The translations under genes were made by a program, and so were the position numbers. DNA of 64,000 nucleotides from Paenibacillus pabuli NBRC 13638 (GTDB taxonomy: Bacteria > Bacillota > Bacilli > Paenibacillales > Paenibacillaceae). Below are positions 40,693-47,811 of this stretch, one piece after another (within the stretch, counting starts at the first letter, position 1; each line of letters opens with the position of its first letter). The notes below the pieces were generated by a model. That model did no database searches and was not told where the DNA came from. It worked only from the letters and a program-made list of their open reading frames with translations. Location: the NCBI RefSeq assembly GCF_001514495.1, contig NZ_BCNM01000028.1:17663-81662 (forward strand). The letters run 5' to 3'.

Positions 40693-41936
40693 ACACTACC
40701 TCCCCCCATAACCGTTGGAAGCTCCTGCAAATGGGAAACCGTGAAGGAACGAGTTCCTCTTCCGCGCAGCATGGCGTTCCATTCAGCACTCCGGCGGGAT
40801 TCACTCGTGTCCGTCAGAATATGGCAGGGGGTCATCCCCCGCGTATCTGCCCATCGCAGCAGTTCCAACACCTTTTCATCCTTCTGGGGAGAAATCACAA
40901 CAAAATAAGCGCCTTGAGGCAGCTGACGCGTCATTTTCTCCACACCTGGCAGCAGCCGATTATCCTGACCGTTATATTGGATATCCACCAGATGATGCAT
41001 CATCTTTTGCCGTTCCAGCAGGCTTTCGCTCGGTGCAAAAAATGCTGTGATCTCCGACAGTGTCAGCAGTCCCATACCCATCCGTTCTCTGGAGCCATAC
41101 TCCAGCAGGGAAGCAGCCGTGGATACCGCCAGTTCAAAGGCCTCACCATGTTCGTAGCTGCCTGCAAGCGCATCAAGCACCAGAATCGTTTTCGGTACAG
41201 ATTCATGTTCGAACTCCTTGGACTTCCACGTTCCCGTCTTCGCAGTAGCGTTCCAGTGAATGCGGGAAAGACGATCTCCGTACACGTAATCACGCACGCC
41301 ATTGATCTGGGTCGTTTCCCTTCGCGAGCGGGTTAGGGCCGTCTGCGGACCGGATAGCCGTGATTTGCGGTCATACAGCTGCCAGTATGGAATAAATACC
41401 GTTCGCGGCAGCACCCGAAACTCTCCTTTGGCCTTGAATGTCCCCCGATGCTCGATCAGTCCAAAGATGTCTTCGCTGGCACATTCAGTCTCTGAAAAGA
41501 CATACTTTCCCCGCTCCAGCGGTGGGGTTTGAAATGATAAATCGCCGTACCCTCGCATGTTCGGGATCAGGCTTTCTTTGAAAGACCAGGATTCCCCATT
41601 ATGCCGATGCAATATCTCGCGCACTACGATATAAGGAAGTGGCAGAAAGCCCGGAATATTAAGACTTAATTGCACTTGTACCTGGTCACCTGCATGCAGC
41701 AATTCTTCATGATCCTGACCGGAAGAGAGCTTGCGCATGCCCTGGACACGCTTTACTCCGCTAAACCCGGCAATCGCCAGATAAAGACAAAGCAGGGTCA
41801 CCATGGACAGCAGCATCAGGGAGGTCTTCCCGCCCTGGAACAAAACATAAGCCAAACAGCACATCCACACCGCCGCGATGCTCCATACGCGGGGGTGGCG
41901 CATTCCCCTTCGGACTGTACTCAAAAGCGGCTTCAT
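40689..41936 (-). CDS. DUF58 domain-containing protein
   Basis: A 415-residue protein with two N-terminal membrane segments (about residues 18-55), a beta-rich middle and the DUF58 motif YGDRLSRIHWNATAKTGTWKSKEFE, followed by a vWA-like fold (ILVLDALAGSY). DUF58 proteins are regularly encoded with MoxR ATPases and transglutaminases, as here. It follows moxR by only a few nucleotides and overlaps the transglutaminase gene by 4 nt. The start ATG 41936 is preferred to a TTG directly before it. The cellular role is unknown. Confidence 0.9.
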   Translation of the reverse strand: MKPLLSTVRRGMRHPRVWSIAAVWMCCLAYVLFQGGKTSLMLLSMVTLLCLYLAIAGFSGVKRVQGMRKLSSGQDHEELLHAGDQVQVQLSLNIPGFLPLPYIVVREILHRHNGESWSFKESLIPNMRGYGDLSFQTPPLERGKYVFSETECASEDIFGLIEHRGTFKAKGEFRVLPRTVFIPYWQLYDRKSRLSGPQTALTRSRRETTQINGVRDYVYGDRLSRIHWNATAKTGTWKSKEFEHESVPKTILVLDALAGSYEHGEAFELAVSTAASLLEYGSRERMGMGLLTLSEITAFFAPSESLLERQKMMHHLVDIQYNGQDNRLLPGVEKMTRQLPQGAYFVVISPQKDEKVLELLRWADTRGMTPCHILTDTSESRRSAEWNAMLRGRGTRSFTVSHLQELPTVMGGGSV

Positions 41937-41939
41937 CAA

Positions 41940-42896
41940 TTATTGCCCCATGGAGACGGGCACACGAACCTGCTGAAGAACGGAGTTCAGTACGGCTTCG
42001 GAGCTCATGCTGTCCAGTCTCGATTCGGGACGCAGCACGATCCGATGGGAGATAACGTAAGGCGCCATCGTTTTCACGTCATCCGGAAGCACGTAATCAC
42101 GTTTCTGCAAAAAGGCAAAAGCCTTCACGGCCATCATGAATGAAATGGCTGCTCGCGGGCTGGCGCCCAGCAATACGGATGGGTGGGAGCGAGTTTTGCG
42201 AACCACATCAAGCAGATAATCCATCACCGGATCGCCGATGAATACTTCCTTGATTTCCTGCTGAATGGCTGATATCTGATCCATATGGGTTACGGATTCA
42301 AGCCGGTCAACAGGCTGACCCAACTGATGCTGTTTCAGCAGCGTTTTCTCGATATCCTTGTCGGGATAACCCAGACTTATTTTCAACATAAACCGGTCGA
42401 GTTGCGCTTCCGGCAATGTATACGTACCTTCAAAATCGATTGGATTCTGGGTTGCACAGAGCATAAATGGATGGGGCAGATCATACGTGTCGCCATCTAC
42501 GGTTACACTGCGCTCCTCCATGACTTCCAGCAATGCGGACTGCGTTTTCGTCGTTGCCCGGTTAATCTCGTCTGCCAGCAAAATGTTGGTCATGACCGGA
42601 CCCGGACGGAAGTAAAATCGCTCATCACGCGGGTGAAACACGGATACCCCCGTAATATCACTTGGCAAAATATCAGGATTACATTGAATACGGCGGTACT
42701 CCCCCCGCATGGACTTGGATAACGCTTTAATTAATTGCGTCTTGCCTGTTCCAGGTACGTCTTCAATTAGAACGTGTCCGCCTGCAAGCAAAGCTGTGAG
42801 CAAAAGTTGAATTTCAAAGGATTTCCCCATTATGCATGATTCTAGATTAGAACGAACAGCTGAAATGATTTGGATCGACTCTTTGCGCACAGGCAT
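41940..42896 (-). CDS. MoxR family AAA+ ATPase
   Basis: A 318-residue AAA+ ATPase. Walker A is EDVPGTGKTQLIKAL (about residues 42-56), Walker B ILLADEINRA, sensor 1 ATQNPIDFEGTYTLPEAQLDRF, and the C-terminal lid has the GASPRAAISFM motif typical of MoxR. These ATPases are thought to act as chaperones for vWA-domain partners, here probably the DUF58 protein encoded next. The start is ATG 42896 with TAGGAGG 9-10 nt upstream; a longer frame from 42965 lacks a ribosome binding site. First gene of the three-gene operon. Confidence 0.95.
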   Translation of the reverse strand: MPVRKESIQIISAVRSNLESCIMGKSFEIQLLLTALLAGGHVLIEDVPGTGKTQLIKALSKSMRGEYRRIQCNPDILPSDITGVSVFHPRDERFYFRPGPVMTNILLADEINRATTKTQSALLEVMEERSVTVDGDTYDLPHPFMLCATQNPIDFEGTYTLPEAQLDRFMLKISLGYPDKDIEKTLLKQHQLGQPVDRLESVTHMDQISAIQQEIKEVFIGDPVMDYLLDVVRKTRSHPSVLLGASPRAAISFMMAVKAFAFLQKRDYVLPDDVKTMAPYVISHRIVLRPESRLDSMSSEAVLNSVLQQVRVPVSMGQ

Positions 42897-43027
42897 GTGG
42901 TCTAACCTCCTAAAAAAGCATACAGATTTCCTTTTATTGTACATGATCCACGGTCGCGAGTACACTCGAAGGAACTCACAATTTGTTTCCAGCCGTCAGA
43001 TTCACCGCAGTTCTCGCATGAATACGA

Positions 43028-43064
43028 CAAAAAGAGGCCCGGATAGAAGTTATCCGAAGCCTCT
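43028..43064 (-). terminator. Terminator of the spoVA operon
   Basis: Minus-strand AGAGGC pairs with GCCTCT with an inner CGGATAA/TTATCCG stem, followed by TTTTTGTC. Confidence 0.9.
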
Positions 43065-43102
43065 GCTGACTACTATATAATGGCTGCCCCTGCCGTGCTT
43101 GA

Positions 43103-43453
43103 TTATCCTTTGGGTCGAACGACCAATGCCGCGAGAAACGAAAAAATAATCGCTGACGAAATCCCGGCGGCAGTCAGATCAAATATTCCGGTAATGACCC
43201 CGATCCAGCCCTCTTTCTCCAGTTCCGTCAATGCTCCGTGCACGAGGGAGTTACCAAAACTGGTAATGGGGATGGAAGCTCCTGCCCCTGCAAACTTGAC
43301 GAGTGGATCATACAACCCAAATGCATCCGCAACCGCACCACTCACAACAAGTGTACTCATGGTGTGCGCAGGTGTCAGTTTAACCCAATCCATCAGCAGC
43401 TGTCCTACGACACATATCAACCCGCCAACAATAAATGCCCATAAAAACTGCAT
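43103..43453 (-). CDS. spoVAE: Stage V sporulation protein AE (SpoVAEb type)
   Basis: A 116-residue inner-membrane protein with three to four hydrophobic segments (FLWAFIVGGLICVVGQLL, TLVVSGAVADAFGLY, and a C-terminal AIIFSFLAALVV). It matches the SpoVAE C-terminal family including the GAGASIPITSFGNSLVHGAL segment shared with SpoVAC. SpoVA proteins form the channel for dipicolinic acid during sporulation and germination. It follows spoVAD by 4 nt and ends the cluster. Confidence 0.95.
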   Translation of the reverse strand: MQFLWAFIVGGLICVVGQLLMDWVKLTPAHTMSTLVVSGAVADAFGLYDPLVKFAGAGASIPITSFGNSLVHGALTELEKEGWIGVITGIFDLTAAGISSAIIFSFLAALVVRPKG

Positions 43454-43457
43454 TCCT

Positions 43458-44474
43458 TTATCCCTCCTTTTCTATGGCTACAGCATGAGCAATACAAGGA
43501 ATGCTCTCACCCTGCTGGTATGAAAGCGGAGATAACAACGCACCAGTAGCAACAACGAGCACTTTCTTGAGTTCTCCCTTTTGCATCCGATTCAGGATGT
43601 GACCGTAAGTCACGCTCGCCGAACAACCGCAGCCGCTTCCTCCAGCCACCACCTGAGGCTGTTTCTCCAGATCATAGATCATCAGACCACAGTCATTGAA
43701 CACGGTCTGTTCCATCGGTATGCCCTCTTTGTGCAAAAGCTCCTTAACGATTGGCAATCCAACCGAGGCAAGGTCTCCCGTAACGATGAGATCGTAATAT
43801 CCGGGTTCAAGTCCTGTATCACGAAAATGGGAAACAATGGTGTCCGCCGCCGCTGGAGCCATGGCAGCCCCCATGTTAAACGGGTCCTTGATGCCCAAAT
43901 CCATGACTCTGCCAATGGTTGCACGGGTCACGACAGGACCATCACCCGTACGGGATACTACACTGCACCCGGAACCAGTTACCGTATACTGGGCATAAGG
44001 CGGTTTCTGAGAGCCATATTCGGTAGGGTAGCGGAACTGCTTCTCGACTGTACAGTTATGACTGACCGTACCTGCAAGTACATAGTCTCCGCCACCAGAA
44101 TCCACAATAAGGGAAGCCAGGGCCAGTGTCTCCATGGAAGTGGAACAGGCACCAAAGACGCCGAGATAAGGAACGCCCAGTTTACGAGCCGAAAATGAAC
44201 TGCTGATAATCTGGTTCATCAGATCCCCGCCGACAAAGAACTGAAGCTCTTCCTTGGTAATATTCGCATTGACTAATGCCATTTGAGTCGCCTGTTCGAG
44301 CAGCTTCCGCTCTGCCTTTTCCCAGGTTTTCTCCCCAATCTCCAGGTTATCGTATACATAGTCGAAATCGGATGCCAAGGGACCTTGTCCTTCATCCGGA
44401 CCGACTACAGTTGCTCTGCCGATAATGCGTGGGCGATTCTCAAACTGCCAGGATTGACGGCCAATTCGTTTCAT
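43458..44474 (-). CDS. spoVAD: Stage V sporulation protein AD
   Basis: A 338-residue soluble thiolase-fold protein (MKRIGRQSWQFENRPRIIGRATVVGP...). SpoVAD binds dipicolinic acid as part of the SpoVA complex. FGACSTSMETLALASLIVDSGG and the C-terminal GGSGCGCSASVTYGHIL segment are family features. It overlaps spoVAC by 4 nt and is followed by spoVAE. Confidence 0.97.
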   Translation of the reverse strand: MKRIGRQSWQFENRPRIIGRATVVGPDEGQGPLASDFDYVYDNLEIGEKTWEKAERKLLEQATQMALVNANITKEELQFFVGGDLMNQIISSSFSARKLGVPYLGVFGACSTSMETLALASLIVDSGGGDYVLAGTVSHNCTVEKQFRYPTEYGSQKPPYAQYTVTGSGCSVVSRTGDGPVVTRATIGRVMDLGIKDPFNMGAAMAPAAADTIVSHFRDTGLEPGYYDLIVTGDLASVGLPIVKELLHKEGIPMEQTVFNDCGLMIYDLEKQPQVVAGGSGCGCSASVTYGHILNRMQKGELKKVLVVATGALLSPLSYQQGESIPCIAHAVAIEKEG

Positions 44475-44974
44475 AGATGCCCACCTCCGAATCCAAGACA
44501 GGCATAGACGATACCCACAATAAACGCGGCTACCACACCAAAAACGATAACTGATCCGGCAAGTTTAAACATGTTGGCCCCCACACCCAGCACCAATCCC
44601 TCAGCACGATGCTCCAACGCGGCCGAACACATCGAGTTGGCAAATCCTGTAACCGGTACCGCTGTTCCTGCCCCGGCCCATTGGGCAATTTTATCGTATA
44701 CACCAAGACAGGTCAGGATAACCGAAATGAGGATCATAACCGCAACGGTTGGACTGGCTGCTTCCTTGGATGTCATATCGAACCCGGCTTTGAACGCCTC
44801 CTGGATAGCCTGTCCAATGATGCAAATGAATCCTCCCACAAAGAAAGCCTTAATGCAGTTTGCCAGGATCGGACGGGCAGGTTCATGTTTTTTGGCGACT
44901 TTTTTATATTCCTGTTCATTGATGGACAGGGATGAAGATTTTTTTCCATTACCTGACTTCTCTTGAGCTGGCAA
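44471..44974 (-). CDS. spoVAC: Stage V sporulation protein AC
   Basis: A 167-residue membrane protein: a hydrophilic N-terminus (about 1-35), then four hydrophobic segments (AFFVGGFICIIGQAI, TVAVMILISVILTCLGVY, and C-terminal GSVIVFGVVAAFIVGIVYACLG). The GAGTAVPVTGFANSMCSAALEHRAEG block is diagnostic. SpoVAC of B. subtilis is a mechanosensitive channel for dipicolinic acid release. Translation begins at TTG 44974 with GGGAGG about 8 nt upstream. No clear sigma-G promoter could be identified upstream. Confidence 0.96.
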   Translation of the reverse strand: MPAQEKSGNGKKSSSLSINEQEYKKVAKKHEPARPILANCIKAFFVGGFICIIGQAIQEAFKAGFDMTSKEAASPTVAVMILISVILTCLGVYDKIAQWAGAGTAVPVTGFANSMCSAALEHRAEGLVLGVGANMFKLAGSVIVFGVVAAFIVGIVYACLGFGGGHL

Positions 44975-45163
44975 GATGAAGAACCTCCCTTGAAATCAAA
45001 ATGAGTCAACAGCTAATGAACACTTGTACTGTGTGTAACCCTATATTCATTGTTTGTTAATGTTGGGAAGGTTATGTATCCGGCGAATGACAGCATTTGT
45101 TTCCAGCAGATGAAGCAGCCGAATTCAGATGAGTAACCCAGCCGGTTCAGAACTCTGATTCAT

Positions 45164-45247
45164 TTATAAATAAAGCAGAACAATGACGAGCAAAATAAAA
45201 AGAACGATACATAGGATGGTTTCATTTCCTTCATCGGGCGGATTCAT
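45164..45247 (-). CDS. Small YjcZ/SscA-like membrane peptide, 27 residues
   Basis: ATG at 45247 encodes MNPPDEGNETILCIVLFILLVIVLLYL, an acidic head and one hydrophobic helix. The IVLFILLVIV core resembles the hydrophobic core of YjcZ-type small sporulation proteins. GGGA lies 6 nt upstream with a stronger AGGAGGGAG at about 14 nt. It is upstream of spoVAC on the same strand, which fits a sporulation-time expression. The 189 bp between it and spoVAC contain no other feature I can support. Confidence 0.45.
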   Translation of the reverse strand: MNPPDEGNETILCIVLFILLVIVLLYL

Positions 45248-45561
45248 TTGTTGTCCCAACTCCCTCCTGTTGTCAAGCAAGTGATAAGAATGCAGGGTGC
45301 AAACATTTCCTCACTATATGCATATTCAATACAACTGCTTTGGGACAATGAATTGTGCGGATTTTTGGGGATAGCGAATGATTACAATGAGGAACCGTTC
45401 ATGCCTGAGATACGTGACATAACCATGGACAATTACTGGCGCAAGGTTCATACTATAGTGTGACCAGTGGTTAATAAAGCGTTCTTCACTTCCGAAGAAC
45501 AATCGTCCGGCAGCCGTTCTGCTGAGACCGATCTACATACAAGCAGAGGAGTTGTCGACAC
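45248..45561. other. Intergenic stretch upstream of the M42 peptidase gene
   Basis: About 310 bp. A 57-codon plus-strand frame from ATG 45290 to 45463 (MQGANISSLYAYSIQLLW...) has only a weak ribosome binding site and no recognisable features, so it is not called. An AGGAG just before 45562 belongs to the peptidase gene. Nothing else is supported. Confidence 0.5.
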
Positions 45562-46635
45562 ATGAATCAAAAAACGATGGACATGTTTCGCACGTTAACG
45601 GAATTCCCTTCCGTTTCCGGGTTTGAACGCGAGCTTCGCGGATGGATGAAGGAGCAAATGTCTGCTTATACGGATGAATTTGTCCAGGACCGCTTGGGCA
45701 GCCTTTTTGGAGTACTCCGGGGCGAGCAGTCCGGTCCCAAAGTTATGGTGGCGGGTCACTTCGATGAAGTTGGCTTCATGACTACGGGCATTACCGAAAC
45801 AGGCATGATCAAATTCCGTCCACTTGGTGGATGGTGGAGTCAGGCTGTCCTGTCCCAGCGCCTTCAGATCATCACTCCGGAACGCCGGATTACCGGGGTT
45901 GTCGGTTCAACACCTACGCATCTGCTGGATGAATCCCAGCGGAATAAACCGGTTGACCTCAACCATATGTACTTGGATATTGGAGCGGACAATCGTGCAG
46001 AAGCTGAATCCTGGGGCATTCATCCAGGGATGCAAATCGTGCCCATCTGTGAGTTCACACCGATGGCCAATCCAAAGAAAATTATGGCGAAGGCCTGGGA
46101 TAACCGTTACGGGGTAGGACTTGCACTCGAGTTGGTTGAAGCATTACATCAGGAAAAATTGCCAAATACGCTCTACTGTGGTGCAACGGTTCAAGAGGAA
46201 TTAGGACTCCGCGGTGCGCGCACTGCTGCCAATCTAATTCAGCCGGATATCTTCTTTGCACTGGATTGCAGTGCGGCGAATGATATGACAGGAGACAAGC
46301 AGTCTTTCGGACATATCGGCCAGGGCGCTTTGCTGCGAATCTTTGACCCGAGCATGTTCACCCATCGCGGCATCGTAGAATATGTTCAAGATACCGCTTC
46401 CTCCAATCAGATTAAAATGCAATATTTCATCTCTCCCGGCGGTACGGATGCCGGAGCGGTTCATATGAGTGGTATTGGTGTACCTTCAACAGTAATTGGG
46501 ATCTGTGCCCGTTACATTCATACCTCTTCTTCCATCATTCACACGGATGACTATGATGCAGCCAAAGAACTGCTCGTGAAACTGGTGAAGGGTCTGGATC
46601 AGACCACGCTAAATACGATTATTGATCATGCGTAA
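45562..46635 (+). CDS. M42 family metallopeptidase (glutamyl aminopeptidase-like)
   Basis: A 357-residue cytoplasmic aminopeptidase of the M42/TET family. Expected metal and catalytic residues are visible: His in VAGHFDEVGFM, Asp in KAWDNRYG, the Glu pair in TVQEELGLRGA, Asp in FALDCSA and His in CARYIHTSSSIIHTDD. These enzymes form large dodecamers and trim peptides; some Bacillus relatives (YsdC, YtoP, FrvX) are annotated as endoglucanases by mistake. AGAGGAG lies upstream of the ATG. A single-gene unit, convergent with the next gene. Confidence 0.93.
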   Translation: MNQKTMDMFRTLTEFPSVSGFERELRGWMKEQMSAYTDEFVQDRLGSLFGVLRGEQSGPKVMVAGHFDEVGFMTTGITETGMIKFRPLGGWWSQAVLSQRLQIITPERRITGVVGSTPTHLLDESQRNKPVDLNHMYLDIGADNRAEAESWGIHPGMQIVPICEFTPMANPKKIMAKAWDNRYGVGLALELVEALHQEKLPNTLYCGATVQEELGLRGARTAANLIQPDIFFALDCSAANDMTGDKQSFGHIGQGALLRIFDPSMFTHRGIVEYVQDTASSNQIKMQYFISPGGTDAGAVHMSGIGVPSTVIGICARYIHTSSSIIHTDDYDAAKELLVKLVKGLDQTTLNTIIDHA

Positions 46636-46745
46636 AGGTGGATTTTAAGCAGGAGCAATGAGCTGAACGCACTTTTCAACTCATGGATTCACCTTCATTC
46701 TCATTGTCCGAATTGTAGGACTTCATAAATGAAAAGAGCAACTGC

Positions 46746-46781
46746 AAAACGCCAGTCCATCGTTATGGACTGGCGTTTTTT
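46746..46781. terminator. Bidirectional terminator between convergent genes
   Basis: AAACGCCAGTCCAT and ATGGACTGGCGTTT form a perfect 14-bp stem with a CGTT loop. TTTTTTAATT follows on the plus strand; on the minus strand TTTTGC follows. It serves the M42 gene and the membrane protein gene, whose stop codon is only a few bases away. Confidence 0.92.
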
Positions 46782-46783
46782 AA

Positions 46784-47491
46784 TTACAGAAATAACGGTG
46801 AGAACGCAAACCAGGCCAAAATGAGAGTAAGCACAATGCAGACATTTTCCACAACAGCCCCATGTTTGGTTCCCGTACTCATCAGATTGGCCCGTATACG
46901 CCACTTGAGCGGTGGCAGAGGACGAATCCCGCGATTCGTTAATGAATCCGCCAATAGATGCATAGCGTACGCTGTACCACCAGCTACCCAAATCTCTGTT
47001 CCCTGATGGTTCGTGGTACTGTAGAGCAGTCCAGCCCATACGGCGGTTCCATAAAGGGTATGTGTTAATCCCCTGTGGGTTAGTGTCGTACACAGCATTA
47101 ACAGACTGCCCGCGATCAGATTCCACGGTGCAAATGCATGACCATAGATTACGAGCCCCAATCCAATGGCAAACATCAGTACTTTGCGCAGCGAACGGGA
47201 CGGCAGAAAAGATACCATCGCAATCAATATCGCGAGCAGCAGATTCCAGGGTTTGGCCTGAACGTAGAAATACACGAAGACAGCTGTAGGCAGCAGGATT
47301 GTCTGCAACAGCCTGATCAGGCTGTTCGGCAATGCCTTCGATACAAGCAGCGAATTCGGCTCATCGATGTCCGGCAGCAGCGAACCGATCAGAGCAACCG
47401 TAATTGCCGGTGCAGTCACTGGTATGCCGGCGAGTTGAAGAACAGACAGCGAAACGCCTGTGCCGATAATCAGGTGGGATCTTCCCATCAT
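46784..47491 (-). CDS. YdjM/LexA-binding-like membrane-bound metal-dependent hydrolase
   Basis: A 235-residue membrane protein of the YdjM family (DUF457, membrane-bound metal-dependent hydrolase). It has the N-terminal MMGRSHLIIGTGVS signature, SLLPDIDEPNSLL (conserved Asp pair) and THRGLTHTLYGTAVW, plus AMHLLADSLTNRGIRPLPPL. Six or so hydrophobic segments are visible. The start is ATG 47491 (AAAGGAAG about 10 nt upstream), not the longer frame at 47572. Bacterial members are often damage-inducible (LexA); no LexA box was recognised here. The substrate is unknown. Confidence 0.88.
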   Translation of the reverse strand: MMGRSHLIIGTGVSLSVLQLAGIPVTAPAITVALIGSLLPDIDEPNSLLVSKALPNSLIRLLQTILLPTAVFVYFYVQAKPWNLLLAILIAMVSFLPSRSLRKVLMFAIGLGLVIYGHAFAPWNLIAGSLLMLCTTLTHRGLTHTLYGTAVWAGLLYSTTNHQGTEIWVAGGTAYAMHLLADSLTNRGIRPLPPLKWRIRANLMSTGTKHGAVVENVCIVLTLILAWFAFSPLFL

Positions 47492-47660
47492 GGTGCAAAA
47501 ACTTCCTTTCGAAGAAATAGGGAACATAAACAGCCCACTTCCGATATTACAATGAAACGAAAACAAGAACAATAGTTCGCATTTCTCATTTCGTTATTTT
47601 TTTCATCATCTCTCCATTCATACTTCAATGCACTGGGGTCAAAAAAAGAAAAAAAGATTC

Positions 47661-47676
47661 CGTGACCGGTATCACA
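47661..47676. promoter_or_regulatory. Upstream FNR-like site
   Basis: CGTGACCGGTATCACA, one mismatch to TGTGA-N6-TCACA. Its centre is 47 bp upstream of the second site. An adjacent TGTGATACC at 47687-47695 mirrors its right half and could be an additional half-site. Confidence 0.6.
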
Positions 47677-47707
47677 CTTTTTATTTTGTGATACCTCTAT
47701 CGTATTT

Positions 47708-47723
47708 AGTGAAATTAATCACA
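47708..47723. promoter_or_regulatory. FNR-like site at -41.5 of the nir promoter
   Basis: AGTGAAATTAATCACA, one mismatch to TGTGA-N6-TCACA. The centre is 47715.5; with the -10 box TATGAT at 47745-47750 and a start near 47757, it lies at -41.5, the position used for class II activation by FNR/CRP-family regulators. Confidence 0.75.
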
Positions 47724-47744
47724 TTTTATATGAGCATTGCACGG

Positions 47745-47750
47745 TATGAT
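47745..47750 (+). promoter_or_regulatory. -10 box of the nirBDC promoter
   Basis: TATGAT with no good -35 box at the right distance; the FNR-like site replaces it, which is what an activator-dependent promoter should look like. The transcription start would be about 55 nt upstream of nirB. Confidence 0.65.
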
Positions 47751-47811
47751 TCAAATATAAACCACTAAAAATGATGGTAATGTAAGTGTCCATTCAAGGA
47801 GGCATATACAC

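Noticed and set aside
44975..45100. Possible sigma-G promoter for spoVAC
   Set aside because: GAATA and CATTA-like boxes are present but none has the 17-18 nt spacing expected; left uncalled.
45290..45463. A 57-codon plus-strand frame upstream of the M42 peptidase
   Set aside because: Only a weak ribosome binding site, no recognisable motif, and a small membrane-peptide gene on the other strand explains part of the neighbourhood better.
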